Source of the DNA: Clostridiales bacterium NK3B98
GTDB lineage: Bacteria; Bacillota; Clostridia; Oscillospirales; Oscillospiraceae
Reading direction: 5' to 3'
Assembly (NCBI GenBank): GCA_000421005.1
Contig: ATWA01000007.1
Coordinates: forward strand, 23,147-87,146
DNA: 64,000 nt
The notes under the pieces were generated by a model. It did not search any database, was not told the origin of the DNA, and saw only the letters and a list, made by a program, of their open reading frames with translations. The position numbers and the translations under genes are program-made. The first letter of the stretch is position 1; each line of letters begins with the position of its first letter. Shown one piece after another: positions 51,755 through 60,807 of this stretch.

Positions 51755-54034
51755 ATGACAAAGGAAACGTTCACCCAAACGCAGCTGGAAGAGCGTCTGA
51801 CTCATCTTCTGGGCTGCTCCATTCAGAAGGCATCTGATCGTCAGGTCTATGACGCATTGCTGAAGCTGTCTCAATCCATGGCAGAGCAGCGGCAGTCTCA
51901 GGCAGGAGGCAAGAAGCTGTACTATATCTCCGCCGAGTTCCTCATCGGCAAGCTGCTGTCCAACAACCTGATTAACCTGGGGATTTACGACCAGACCGCC
52001 AAGCTGCTGGAGCAAAACGGCAAGCACATGGGGGACATTGAGGAAATCGAGAACGAGCCCTCTCTGGGCAACGGCGGTCTGGGGCGTCTGGCTGCCTGTT
52101 TTCTGGACTCCATCGCTACGCTGAATCTGAACGGCGACGGCGTGGGGCTGAACTATCACTTTGGCCTGTTCCGCCAGTATTTCGAGAAAAACGCCCAGCA
52201 GGTGCGTCCTGACGTTTGGCTCACCGACGACAGCTGGCTGATTCGCTCTGACCGGCACTACGATGTGACCATGGGCGGCAGGACCTACACCTCTACCCTC
52301 TATGATATTCTGGTCACCGGCTATGAGGGACGCACCAACCGTCTCCATCTGTTCGATTTGGATACGGTGGACGAGTCTCTGGTGAAGGACGGCATTGACT
52401 TTGACAAGACCGCCATTGACAAGAATCTGACCCTCTTCCTCTATCCCGACGACTCGGACAATGACGGACGGAAGCTGCGGATTTATCAGCAGTACTTTAT
52501 GGTCTCCAACGCCGCCCACCTGATTCTGGACGAGGCAGTGGAACAGGGCTGCAAGCTCACCGATTTGGATGAATATGCCGTCATTCAGATCAACGACACC
52601 CACCCCTCTATGGTGATTCCCGAGCTGATTCGTCAGCTGATGGAGCGTGGTCTCAGCATGAACGACGCCATTGCCGTCACCTCCAAGTGCTGCGCCTACA
52701 CCAACCACACCATTCTGGCCGAGGCGCTGGAAAAGTGGCCTCTGTCCTATCTGGAGGAGATTGTGCCTCAGCTCTGCCCCATTATTGAGATTCTGGACGA
52801 CCGGATTCGTCGGAAGGTAGATGACGTAAGCACAGCCATCATCGACAGCAATGACTTGGTTCACATGGCTCATATGGACATTCACTACGGCATCTCCGTC
52901 AATGGCGTGGCTGCCCTGCACACCGAGATTCTGAAAAATACCGAGCTGAACGCCTTCTACAAGCTCTATCCCGAAAAGTTTAACAACAAGACCAACGGTA
53001 TCACCTTCCGCCGCTGGCTGATGAGCTGCAACCCGGAGCTGACCGGGTATCTGCGCAGCAAAATCGGAGATGGTTTCCTGAAGGATGCCTCTCTGCTGGA
53101 GCACTTCAAGCCCCTGCTGGAGGATCAGCAGGTTTTAAAAGACCTGATCCAGATCAAGCAGACCAAGAAGCATCAGTTCGCCGCATGGCTGAAGCAGAAG
53201 CAGGGCATTGAGGTGGACCCGGAGTCCATCTTCGACGTACAGTCCAAGCGTCTGCACGAGTACAAGCGGCAGCAGCTCAACCTGCTTTGGGCGATTCACA
53301 CCTATCTGCGCATCAAGGAGGGCTATCGCCCGGAGCGGAAGATCACCCTGCTCTTCGGCGCAAAGGCAGCTCCCGCCTATATCATCGCTCAGGACATCAT
53401 CCACGGTATTCTCTGCCTGCAGGAGATCATCGACCACGACCCGGAGGTCAAGCCTTATCTGCAAGTGGTGATGATCGAGAACTACAACGTCACCGCCGCT
53501 GAGAAGCTGATTCCCGCCTGCGATCTGTCTGAGCAGATCTCCCTCGCCTCCAAGGAGGCCAGCGGCACCGGCAACATGAAGTTCATGCTCAACGGCGCAG
53601 TCACGCTGGGCACCGAGGACGGCGCCAACGTGGAAATCCATGAGCTGGTGGGCGACGAGAACATCTACGTCTTCGGTCAGCAGGCGGACGAGGTCATCCG
53701 TGCTTATGAGCAGCACAGCTACGTCTCCAAGGACTGGTATGACAAGAATGAAACCCTGAAGGAAGCGGTGGATTTCCTGGTGGGCGAGCAAATGCTTGCC
53801 GTTGGCGACGAGCATCGGCTGAATCGGCTGTACAAGGAGCTGCTGAACAAGGACTGGTTTATGACCTTCCCCGACTTTGACAGCTATCTGGAAGCCCGGG
53901 CGCAGGCTTACGCTGACTATGAAGACCGTCTGGCATGGTCCAAAAAGTGCGGCGTAAACATCGCCATGGCAGGTTTCTTCTCCTCTGACCGCACCATTGC
54001 CCAGTACAATCAGGATATTTGGCACCTGAATTGA
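51755..54034 (+). CDS. glgP: Glycogen/starch/alpha-glucan phosphorylase
   Basis: 759 residues from the ATG at 51755 (CGGAGG upstream), shorter than enterobacterial GlgP (about 815) as in clostridia. PLP-site text [20 protein letters not shown] (near 620-639) with the cofactor Lys; [21 protein letters not shown] (near 97-117) and [10 protein letters not shown] are conserved. Releases glucose-1-phosphate from alpha-1,4-glucans. A -10 TATAAT at 51673-51678 region has no good -35, suggesting activation. Confidence 0.97.
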   Translation: MTKETFTQTQLEERLTHLLGCSIQKASDRQVYDALLKLSQSMAEQRQSQAGGKKLYYISAEFLIGKLLSNNLINLGIYDQTAKLLEQNGKHMGDIEEIENEPSLGNGGLGRLAACFLDSIATLNLNGDGVGLNYHFGLFRQYFEKNAQQVRPDVWLTDDSWLIRSDRHYDVTMGGRTYTSTLYDILVTGYEGRTNRLHLFDLDTVDESLVKDGIDFDKTAIDKNLTLFLYPDDSDNDGRKLRIYQQYFMVSNAAHLILDEAVEQGCKLTDLDEYAVIQINDTHPSMVIPELIRQLMERGLSMNDAIAVTSKCCAYTNHTILAEALEKWPLSYLEEIVPQLCPIIEILDDRIRRKVDDVSTAIIDSNDLVHMAHMDIHYGISVNGVAALHTEILKNTELNAFYKLYPEKFNNKTNGITFRRWLMSCNPELTGYLRSKIGDGFLKDASLLEHFKPLLEDQQVLKDLIQIKQTKKHQFAAWLKQKQGIEVDPESIFDVQSKRLHEYKRQQLNLLWAIHTYLRIKEGYRPERKITLLFGAKAAPAYIIAQDIIHGILCLQEIIDHDPEVKPYLQVVMIENYNVTAAEKLIPACDLSEQISLASKEASGTGNMKFMLNGAVTLGTEDGANVEIHELVGDENIYVFGQQADEVIRAYEQHSYVSKDWYDKNETLKEAVDFLVGEQMLAVGDEHRLNRLYKELLNKDWFMTFPDFDSYLEARAQAYADYEDRLAWSKKCGVNIAMAGFFSSDRTIAQYNQDIWHLN

Positions 54035-54056
54035 TTTACCCTTTCCGATACAACGC

Positions 54057-54091
54057 AGCAGACCGGCTTTTTCAGCCGGTCTGCTCTTTTT
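54057..54091 (+). terminator. Terminator of glgP
   Basis: Perfect 12-bp stem AGCAGACCGGCT / AGCCGGTCTGCT, 5-nt loop, CTTTTT tail. Confidence 0.92.
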
Positions 54092-54192
54092 GTGATGTTT
54101 TCTTCGGCGCTCCTGTCATTTGCTTTTCCTTGCATTCGCGGGCTGCACCGGGTATAATGGAGAAACCATCTCATGAAGGAGTGTTACGCAAT

Positions 54193-54744
54193 ATGGCAGA
54201 TGAAAAACAGGCTGTCAACGGCAAGCTGGTGCTTGTGATCAACGGCAAGGGCGGCGTGGGAAAGGATGCGTTTTGCGACGCCGCAGCTCAGTCCTTCGCC
54301 GTCAAAAATGTCTCTGCCATTACTCCGGTGAAGGCCATTGCGGCGCAGTGCGGCTGGCAGGGGCAGAAAGACCTGAAAAGCCGCAAGTTTTTGGCTGATT
54401 TGAAGCAGCTTCTTGTGGACTATAACGGCTTTCCCAACACCTATCTGGAGGGGGAGTATCGTTCCTTTCTGCAATCCGAGGCGGACATTCTCTTTGTCCA
54501 CATCCGGGAGGCGGAGCAGATTCAGGATTTTTTGAGACGGATTCCCGGCAAAAAGGCGGCCTTGCTCATCCGCTCACAACGGGTGGAGGGCGCTACCTAT
54601 GGCAATGCGGCAGACGATCTGGTGGAGGCATATCCATACGACTATGTGTTTCAAAATGACGGGGCGTTGGAGCAGCTCCCTCAGGCTGTGGCGCAATTTC
54701 TCCGCTCTGTGCTGCAACAGGAAGGCTTGCTGGAATCCAACTAA
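54193..54744 (+). CDS. P-loop NTPase, possible nucleotide kinase
   Basis: 183 residues from the ATG at 54193 (GAAGGAG upstream). Walker A VINGKGGVGKDAFCDAAAQS (about 14-33) with the Lys-Asp end typical of dNMP/nucleotide kinases rather than ATPases. LFVHIREAEQIQDF (near 95-108) resembles the substrate-side strand of phage deoxynucleotide kinases, and YDYVFQNDG fits the C-terminal strand. Monocistronic. Substrate unknown; no neighbour suggests one. Confidence 0.7.
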   Translation: MADEKQAVNGKLVLVINGKGGVGKDAFCDAAAQSFAVKNVSAITPVKAIAAQCGWQGQKDLKSRKFLADLKQLLVDYNGFPNTYLEGEYRSFLQSEADILFVHIREAEQIQDFLRRIPGKKAALLIRSQRVEGATYGNAADDLVEAYPYDYVFQNDGALEQLPQAVAQFLRSVLQQEGLLESN

Positions 54745-54747
54745 AAC

Positions 54748-54785
54748 GCAAAAACAGTCTGTGCCATGGCACAGACTGTTTTTGC
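54748..54785. terminator. Bidirectional terminator
   Basis: Perfect 18-bp inverted repeat GCAAAAACAGTCTGTGCC / GGCACAGACTGTTTTTGC with AT in the middle, between convergent genes. Confidence 0.92.
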
Positions 54786-54797
54786 TTCACAAGGGGT

Positions 54798-55505
54798 TCA
54801 GCCGCCCAGATAGGCCTTCTGTACCCGCTCGTCGGTAAGCAGCTCCTTGGCGTCGCCGCTCATGGAGATGGTGCCGGTTTCCAGCACATAGGCACGGTCT
54901 GCTACAGAGAGCGCCATCTGTGCGTTCTGCTCCACCAGCAGAATGGTGGTTCCGGTTTCCCGCAGCTCCTTCACAATGGCAAAGATCTGCTCCACCAGAA
55001 TGGGGGCAAGACCCATGGAGGGCTCGTCCAGCATCAGCAGCTTGGGCTTGGACATCAGCGCCCGACCCATGGCAAGCATCTGCTGCTCTCCGCCGGAGAG
55101 GGTGCCTGCCATCTGCTTATAGCGCTCCTTCAGACGGGGGAAACGCTGATACACGTCCTCAATGGAAGCGCCGATTTCGCCGGCGGGGCGGGTGAAGCCG
55201 CCCATTTCCAGATTCTCCTGCACCGTCATCTGCAAAAACACCCGGCGGCCTTCCGGGCAGAGAGCCAAACCATGGGAGATAATCTTATGGGCAGGCACGC
55301 CCACAATCTCCTTGCCCATAAACTCCACCTTTCCGGTGCGGGGCTTGAGCAGACCGGAAACGGTATTCAACGTGGTGGACTTTCCGGCGCCGTTGGCACC
55401 GATCAGGGTGACCACCTCCCCCTCGTTGACCTCGAAGGAGACACCTTTGATGGCGTGGATGCTGCCATAGTAGACGTGGAGATCCTCCACCTTCAGCATA
55501 CTCAT
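54798..55505 (-). CDS. livF: Branched-chain amino acid ABC transporter ATPase LivF
   Basis: 235 residues; of three close ATGs the one at 55505 has AAGGAGGG six bases upstream. Walker A GANGAGKST, signature LSGGEQQML, Walker B LLMLDEPSMGL. Energises the LivHM channel with LivG. The gene overlaps the livG stop region. Confidence 0.96.
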   Translation of the reverse strand: MSMLKVEDLHVYYGSIHAIKGVSFEVNEGEVVTLIGANGAGKSTTLNTVSGLLKPRTGKVEFMGKEIVGVPAHKIISHGLALCPEGRRVFLQMTVQENLEMGGFTRPAGEIGASIEDVYQRFPRLKERYKQMAGTLSGGEQQMLAMGRALMSKPKLLMLDEPSMGLAPILVEQIFAIVKELRETGTTILLVEQNAQMALSVADRAYVLETGTISMSGDAKELLTDERVQKAYLGG

Positions 55506-55507
55506 GC

Positions 55508-56350
55508 TCATCCCTCCTTCTGCTTGCCCAGATACGCTTCGATGACCTGGGGGTTGTTCTGAATCTCGTCCGGCGTTCCCTTGGCGATGATTCTGCCGTA
55601 GTTCAGTACGGCAATACCCTCGCAGATACCCATCACCAAATTCATGTCGTGCTCAATGAGCAGGATGGCAATTTGGAAGGTATCCCGGATTTTCCGGATA
55701 TTCTCCATCAGCTCTGCCGTCTCAGAGGGGTTCATACCAGCGGCCGGCTCGTCCAGCAGAAGCAGGCTGGGGTTGGTTGCCAATGCCCGGACGATTTCCA
55801 GACGGCGCTGTGCGCCGTAGGGCAGGGAGCCCGCCTCGTGGTTGGCCAGATCCTCCATGTGGAAGATGCTCAGCAGCTCCAACGCCCGCTCATGAGCCTC
55901 CCGCTCGCTCTTCCAGTGGCGGGGAAGGCGGAACACGCTGGAAAACATACCGCACTGCACCGAATTATGCAGACCGATACGCACGTTGTCCTCCACCGTC
56001 AGGTTGGAGAACAGACGGATGTTCTGGAAGGTACGGGCAATGCCCGCCTTGTTGACCTGAACGGCGTTCATGTCGGCGGTGTCCTGTCCGTTGAGCAGGA
56101 TAGTGCCCCGGGTGGGCTTGTAGACCTTGGTGAGCAGGTTAAACACAGTGGTTTTGCCTGCGCCGTTGGGGCCGATCAGACCGGAAATCTCGGTGCGGCC
56201 GATGGTGATGTCAAAGTTTTCCACGGCGGTAAGGCCGCCGAAGTCGATGCCCAGATGCCGGGTCTCCAGCACAGGCAGCTTGTACAGGTCACGTTCCGGG
56301 ATGATACTGGTGCTGGGCACCGGAACCATCTTCACATTAGCTCTTGCCAT
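55508..56350 (-). CDS. livG: Branched-chain amino acid ABC transporter ATPase LivG
   Basis: 280 residues from the ATG at 56350 (GGGAGG upstream). Walker A GPNGAGKTT, LPYGAQRRLEIVRAL signature variant with Q-R-R-L-E-I, Walker B LLLDEPAAGMNPSE and the H-loop IEHDMNLVM, all typical of LivG. Overlaps the livM stop by 14 bases. Confidence 0.96.
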   Translation of the reverse strand: MARANVKMVPVPSTSIIPERDLYKLPVLETRHLGIDFGGLTAVENFDITIGRTEISGLIGPNGAGKTTVFNLLTKVYKPTRGTILLNGQDTADMNAVQVNKAGIARTFQNIRLFSNLTVEDNVRIGLHNSVQCGMFSSVFRLPRHWKSEREAHERALELLSIFHMEDLANHEAGSLPYGAQRRLEIVRALATNPSLLLLDEPAAGMNPSETAELMENIRKIRDTFQIAILLIEHDMNLVMGICEGIAVLNYGRIIAKGTPDEIQNNPQVIEAYLGKQKEG

Positions 56351-57419
56351 CAGAACCGCCTCCCTTCTCTGCATTCACGCTCTTCCGCTTCCAGAAGGCC
56401 AGCTTGCCCTTGAACTGCGTCCACAGATTGTCCAGCACCGGGTTGTGGCTGACCAGCATCACCAGAATCAGTACAATGGCGTAGAGCAGCATACGGTAGT
56501 CGTTCATAAAGCGCAGCGCCTCGGGCAGGATGGTCAGCACGGTGGCGGCGATGATGCTGCCCCGGATGTTGCCCATGCCGCCCAGCACCACAAACACCAG
56601 CACAAGAATGGAGGTGTTGAAGTCAAACTTTTTGGGAAGCACGGAGGAGTAATTCAATGCGTAGAGCGCGCCTGCCATGCCTGCCATGGAAGCGGAGGTG
56701 ACAAAGGCCATCATTTTGTACTTGGTGATATTGATGCCCACGCTCTCGGCGGCGATTCGGTTGTCCCGCACCGCCATAATGGCACGTCCGGAACGGCTGC
56801 GGATCAAGTTCAGGGTGACCGTCAGCACCACCAGCACCAGCAGGAAACCGGCAAAAAAGGTACTCTGCTTCTGAATCCCGGTAGCGCCCATGGGGCCATT
56901 GAGCAAAACCGTGCCCCCCTCTGCCAGATGGAGGGATGCGGCGTCCTTACCGGAAAAATGAAGTCCGTTGCTGTCCACGCCCACATAGGCGTTGTTCAGC
57001 AGGTTTTTGATGATCTCACCAAAGGCAAGGGTGACAATGGCAAGATAGTCGCCCTGCAAACGCAGCACGGGAACGCCAACGATGACACCTGCAATCGCCG
57101 CCGTGATGCCGCCGATGACAATGGCCAGCAGCAGGCGGGCAGGACCGGGCAGCATGTTCAGGCTCATGGAGACAATCACGCCGGTGAAAGCGCCCACACT
57201 CATAAATCCGGCGTGACCCAGGCTCAGTTCGCCCAGAATGCCCACCGTCAGGTTGAGGCTGACGGCCATGCAGATATAGACGCAGATGGGCACAAGCTGT
57301 CCGCCCAGTGCGCTGCTCACCTTGCCGGCGGAGCTCATGGCCTGCACAATGACAAAGGCAATGACAACAATGGCATAGGTAATCAGGTTGCTGCGGGTTG
57401 TTTTGGTCATTTTCTTCAT
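56337..57419 (-). CDS. livM: Branched-chain amino acid ABC transporter permease LivM
   Basis: 360 residues from the ATG at 57419 (AAGGTGG upstream). About ten hydrophobic helices with LSLGHAGFMSVGAFTGV (key GHAGFMSVGA) and the ATPase-docking EIIKNLLNN/ RSGRAIMAVRDNRIAAES segments of this family. Membrane channel with LivH. Confidence 0.96.
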   Translation of the reverse strand: MKKMTKTTRSNLITYAIVVIAFVIVQAMSSAGKVSSALGGQLVPICVYICMAVSLNLTVGILGELSLGHAGFMSVGAFTGVIVSMSLNMLPGPARLLLAIVIGGITAAIAGVIVGVPVLRLQGDYLAIVTLAFGEIIKNLLNNAYVGVDSNGLHFSGKDAASLHLAEGGTVLLNGPMGATGIQKQSTFFAGFLLVLVVLTVTLNLIRSRSGRAIMAVRDNRIAAESVGINITKYKMMAFVTSASMAGMAGALYALNYSSVLPKKFDFNTSILVLVFVVLGGMGNIRGSIIAATVLTILPEALRFMNDYRMLLYAIVLILVMLVSHNPVLDNLWTQFKGKLAFWKRKSVNAEKGGGSDGKS

Positions 57420-57429
57420 CACAGCCACC

Positions 57430-58314
57430 TTACACTTTCTCGGTGATCTTCTTGCCCAGCAGTCCGGTGGGACGAATCAGCAGCACCACGATCAGCACGG
57501 CGAACACAATAGCGTCGCTGAGCTGGGTGGAGATGTAGGCACGGGCAAAGATCTCAATAACACCCAGCAGAATACCGCCCAGCATGGCACCGGGAATAGA
57601 GCCGATGCCGCCCAGCACTGCGGCGGTAAATGCCTTGATGCCGGGCATGGACCCGGTGGTGGGCATGAGGGTGGGATAGGCGGAGCAGAGCAGCACGCCG
57701 GCAATGGCGGCAAGTCCGGAGCCAATGGCAAAGGTGAGGGAGATGGTGCGGTTCACGTCGATTCCCATGAGCTGGGCAGCGCCCTTGTCCTCGGACACGG
57801 CACGCATGGCCTTGCCGGTTTTGGTCTTGCCGGTGAAGGTGGTCAGGGCCAGCATAATGACGATATTGGCCAGAATGGTGACGATGGTGACCGCAGTAAG
57901 CCGCAGCTCTCCGCCGAAGAACTCCAGTCCGGGGATTCCCGCCAGCACAGAGGGGAATACCTTGGGGTCGGACTTCCAGATCAGCAGGGCTGCGTTTTGC
58001 AGGAAGTAGCTGACGCCGATGGCGGTGATCAGCACCGCCAGCGACGGGGCAGAACGCAGAGGCTTATAAGCCAGCCGCTCGATGACCATACCCAAGATAG
58101 TGCATACCACCATGGCCATCACCACTCCCACCACAGGGGGCAGGGACAGGTAGCTCATGGCGCAGAAACAGATGTAAGCGCCTACCATAATTACATCGCC
58201 GTGGGCAAAGTTCAGCATTTTCGCAATGCCGTAAACCATGGTATAGCCCAACGCAATGATGGCATAAATACTTCCCAGACTGATACCGTTTATGGTATTG
58301 AGAAGCAAGTTCAT
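57430..58314 (-). CDS. livH: Branched-chain amino acid ABC transporter permease LivH
   Basis: 294 residues from the ATG at 58314 (GAAAGGAGAG upstream). Eight hydrophobic helices; LNFAHGDVIMVGAY near 36-49 and GKAMRAVSEDKGAAQLMGID near 182-201 are LivH marks. Follows livJ across a gap containing two hairpins. Confidence 0.96.
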   Translation of the reverse strand: MNLLLNTINGISLGSIYAIIALGYTMVYGIAKMLNFAHGDVIMVGAYICFCAMSYLSLPPVVGVVMAMVVCTILGMVIERLAYKPLRSAPSLAVLITAIGVSYFLQNAALLIWKSDPKVFPSVLAGIPGLEFFGGELRLTAVTIVTILANIVIMLALTTFTGKTKTGKAMRAVSEDKGAAQLMGIDVNRTISLTFAIGSGLAAIAGVLLCSAYPTLMPTTGSMPGIKAFTAAVLGGIGSIPGAMLGGILLGVIEIFARAYISTQLSDAIVFAVLIVVLLIRPTGLLGKKITEKV

Positions 58315-58339
58315 ACCCGGACTCTCCTTTCTCTTGTGA

Positions 58340-58395
58340 GGAACGGTTACGAAATCCGGCGCATTTGCCCATGCATCTGATTTCGTAGCCGTTCC
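58340..58395 (-). repeat. Second hairpin between livJ and livH
   Basis: 17-bp arms GGAACGGTTACGAAATC / GATTTCGTAGCCGTTCC with one wobble position and a 22-nt loop; no U-run. Lies just upstream of the livH ribosome site. Confidence 0.7.
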
Positions 58396-58406
58396 TGAAA
58401 AATCCA

Positions 58407-58442
58407 CTACGAGGGCCGCTGAATGATGTGCGGCCCTCGTAG
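58407..58442 (-). terminator. Attenuating terminator after livJ
   Basis: Perfect 13-bp stem CTACGAGGGCCGC / GCGGCCCTCGTAG; the minus strand continues TGGATTTTTC, so partial termination here would keep LivJ in excess over the membrane components. Confidence 0.75.
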
Positions 58443-58475
58443 GGTGTTATGATTCAGTCGGCGTTGGAAGAGGGA

Positions 58476-59723
58476 TTACATACCCACATAAGCGCCGTTC
58501 TGGATAATCATGCCCTTGGGGCTCTTGGAGACTTCGCCGTTGGCGTCCCAAGTCATGCCCTCGCCGGTGACACCGTTGAAGGAGAAGTCGCCGGTAAAGG
58601 TGGCAATCAGCGCATCGCAGATGTCAGCAGCGGACATATCAGCGGTGATACCAGCCTGCTGGCAGGCATTGTAGATGGCATAGACGCAGTCATAAGCGTC
58701 GGCAGCGAACTGGTTGGGGATGTCGCCATAGCGCTCCTGATAGGTCTTGACGAAGTTCTGAGTCAGCTCGTCCTCAGCGTCGGCGCTGAAGGGGGTGAGC
58801 AGCATGACGCCCTCCGCCAGAGCGGTATTAAAGCCCTCCATGGTCAGGATGCCGTCCATGCCGTCCACGCCGAAGAACTTGGGCGCATAGCCCATGCCGT
58901 CGGCCTGAGCCAGAATCAGGGAAGCGGGGGTGTAGTAGATGGGCAGGAACACCAGGTCAGCACCGGCGTTCTTGGCGTCGTTGAGCTGCACGGAGAAGTC
59001 GTTGGCAGTCTCATCGGTGAAGGTGGTGGTGGAGACAATCTCCAGACCCAGCTCGGCAGCCTCGGCGGCAAACTTGTTGTAGATGCCGGTGGAGTATGCG
59101 TCGCCATTGTTGTAGATGACAGCGATCTTGCTGCCCAGAGCCTGCTCAGAGATGTACTGAGCGGAAGCGGTGCCCTGGTTGGGGTCGGTGAAGCACATCT
59201 GGAACACGTTGTCCTTGCCGTTGACCACGTCAGGGGAAGAGGCAGAAGGAGTCAGCTCAAAGATGCGGTCCACGTTGGACTCAGCGGAGACAGCCAGAGC
59301 GGGGCCGGTGGTGGTGGTACCCACCAGAGCCTGCATACCCCAGTCCTTCAGGGTGTTGTAAGCGTTGACGCTCTTCTCAGGGTCATGCTCGTCGTCCTGC
59401 CAGTTCAGCTCGAACTGCATGCCGCCCAGGGCATTGATCTCGTCCACAGCGATCTGAGCGCCGTTCATGGTGGCGGTGCCATAGATAGCAGCCGCGCCGG
59501 AAGTGGGGCCGATGCCGCCGATCTTCAGGGCAACGCCGTCACCGGCAACAGGAGCAGCCTCGGTGGCCTCAGCAGCCTCACCCTCAGCGGGAGCGGCTTC
59601 AGCAGCTTCGCCCTCAGCAGGAGCGCTCTCGGTGCTGCCGGAATCGCTTCCGCCGCAGGCAGCCAGAGAAAGCACCATGGACAGAGCAAGCAGCAGCGCC
59701 ATCAGTTTTTTCATATGGTTCAT
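58476..59723 (-). CDS. livJ: Branched-chain amino acid-binding lipoprotein LivJ
   Basis: 415 residues from the ATG at 59723 (GGAGGGA upstream). Signal peptide with lipobox SLAAC|G, a 45-residue Ala/Glu/Pro linker containing repeated EGEAAEA units, then a periplasmic-binding fold type I (Peripla_BP_6): KIGGIGPTSGAAAIYG, GAQIAVDEINALGG and FDRI-like middle. Captures Leu/Ile/Val or related amino acids outside the cell. Confidence 0.95.
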   Translation of the reverse strand: MNHMKKLMALLLALSMVLSLAACGGSDSGSTESAPAEGEAAEAAPAEGEAAEATEAAPVAGDGVALKIGGIGPTSGAAAIYGTATMNGAQIAVDEINALGGMQFELNWQDDEHDPEKSVNAYNTLKDWGMQALVGTTTTGPALAVSAESNVDRIFELTPSASSPDVVNGKDNVFQMCFTDPNQGTASAQYISEQALGSKIAVIYNNGDAYSTGIYNKFAAEAAELGLEIVSTTTFTDETANDFSVQLNDAKNAGADLVFLPIYYTPASLILAQADGMGYAPKFFGVDGMDGILTMEGFNTALAEGVMLLTPFSADAEDELTQNFVKTYQERYGDIPNQFAADAYDCVYAIYNACQQAGITADMSAADICDALIATFTGDFSFNGVTGEGMTWDANGEVSKSPKGMIIQNGAYVGM

Positions 59724-59782
59724 TCTGTTTCCCTCCAATTCATTTTTGCAAGCGTTGGGAATAATACTTGCAAATTTACAAT

Positions 59783-59811
59783 AATTTAACACATTTAGAC
59801 CCTGCCGTCAA
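59783..59811 (-). promoter_or_regulatory. Promoter of the liv operon
   Basis: Minus strand: -35 TTGACG (59811-59806), 17-bp spacer, -10 TAAATT (59788-59783). Confidence 0.7.
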
Positions 59812-59926
59812 GAAAATTGGTTTGCCTTCTTCACCAAATTATCGTGCAAACAGGGACGATTCTCTGTCACTTTTTCTTTTTCACTCCAAAGCACTACTTC
59901 TTTAGTGTGCTAATGCACATTTATGG

Positions 59927-59955
59927 TTGTTCCTACACATCCTTTATGCTACAAT
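59927..59955 (+). promoter_or_regulatory. Promoter of the small membrane protein gene
   Basis: -35 TTGTTC (59927-59932), 17-bp spacer, -10 TACAAT (59950-59955); the TGTGCTAATGCACA palindrome ends eight bases upstream of the -35. Confidence 0.7.
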
Positions 59956-60041
59956 CTGGGCAGACATTCTTTGGGAAACAAATCAGGACGGCTTATCTTT
60001 TGCGGATTGTCTCCTGATACTTCCGTTTGAGGGGGATTGAC

Positions 60042-60533
60042 ATGAATCAGGAAGGAAAAACCGTTCGGATTTATAATATTTTGCTGCCTATCTGGCTGCT
60101 GGTGTGGGTGCCTTCCCTGCTCTGGCTGGGATTGATACCACTGAATTTCCTGCTGGATTGGCTGGTAACCGGGCTGTCCTTCCGCCGTGGGGGCGTGGAG
60201 GGCAGCCGTCAGCGGGCACTTCTGCACAGCTGGAAGGTTTGTCTCATCGGCTTTTTTTCCGACTTCGCCGGTGCAATGCTGCTGCTTTTACCTGTGCTGA
60301 CAGACAGTGAATTTGGCATTCAGGTGATGGAGGGGCCATTCAGCGGCATTCCGTCTTTTCTGTACTATGCCCTTTCCATTGGACTGTCTGCCCTGCTCAT
60401 CTATTGGCTCAACCGCCGTATGCTGACCAAAGACTCCTCTCTCACGCAGGCGCAGGTAAGGCTTGCCGCCCGAAATCTGGCTGTTTTTACTGCGCCTTAT
60501 CTGTTTTTGATTCCGATTACAGCGCTTTACTGA
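60042..60533 (+). CDS. Small membrane protein of unknown function
   Basis: 163 residues from the ATG at 60042 (GAGGGGG upstream). Four hydrophobic helices (about 11-42 as two closely packed, 72-90, 108-128, 146-163) and an Arg-rich loop SFRRGGVEGSRQRA. I do not recognise the family. Has its own regulated-looking promoter and no obvious partner; divergent from the liv operon. Confidence 0.75.
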   Translation: MNQEGKTVRIYNILLPIWLLVWVPSLLWLGLIPLNFLLDWLVTGLSFRRGGVEGSRQRALLHSWKVCLIGFFSDFAGAMLLLLPVLTDSEFGIQVMEGPFSGIPSFLYYALSIGLSALLIYWLNRRMLTKDSSLTQAQVRLAARNLAVFTAPYLFLIPITALY

Positions 60534-60667
60534 TCGGGCAGAATACCGTGGCTCTGTAAAGGTGTAAAAATGTTTCATCTTGAAAGGCTGCAGTGGACGT
60601 GTCCATGGAGGCCGTGGTGACGGAGTGTCTCCTTCTTTGGGGGACGACAAGCTGCAACAACAGAAAA

Positions 60668-60720
60668 GCCCCGGCAACGGCTCTCTCACACCGCTGCCGG
60701 GGCAGATTGTTTTGTTTCTC
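60668..60720 (+). terminator. Terminator in the gap before the GH42 gene
   Basis: 9-bp stem GCCCCGGCA / TGCCGGGGC (60668-60703) with inner CGG pairs, followed by AGATTGTTTTGTTTC. It is 135 bases past the small membrane gene; the sequence between (60534-60667) shows nothing else I can name. Confidence 0.75.
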
Positions 60721-60807
60721 TACAGGTAGACGCACGTCTGATTCAGAGGCAAAGGTCAGGCTGACTGCCCGGCAGGCGGCTCTATCAGCGGAGGTAAAAA
60801 TCATCCT

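Larger units (their letters stand above)
59724..60041. other. Divergent intergenic region, livJ and small membrane protein
   Basis: 318 bases without a gene. It holds the liv promoter, a perfect TTTGCAAG / CTTGCAAA inverted repeat in the livJ leader (59745-59774, 14-nt spacer), a TGTGC-TAAT-GCACA palindrome (59906-59919) and the promoter of the plus-strand gene. The two palindromes are possible operators; neither matches a box I can name. Confidence 0.6.
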
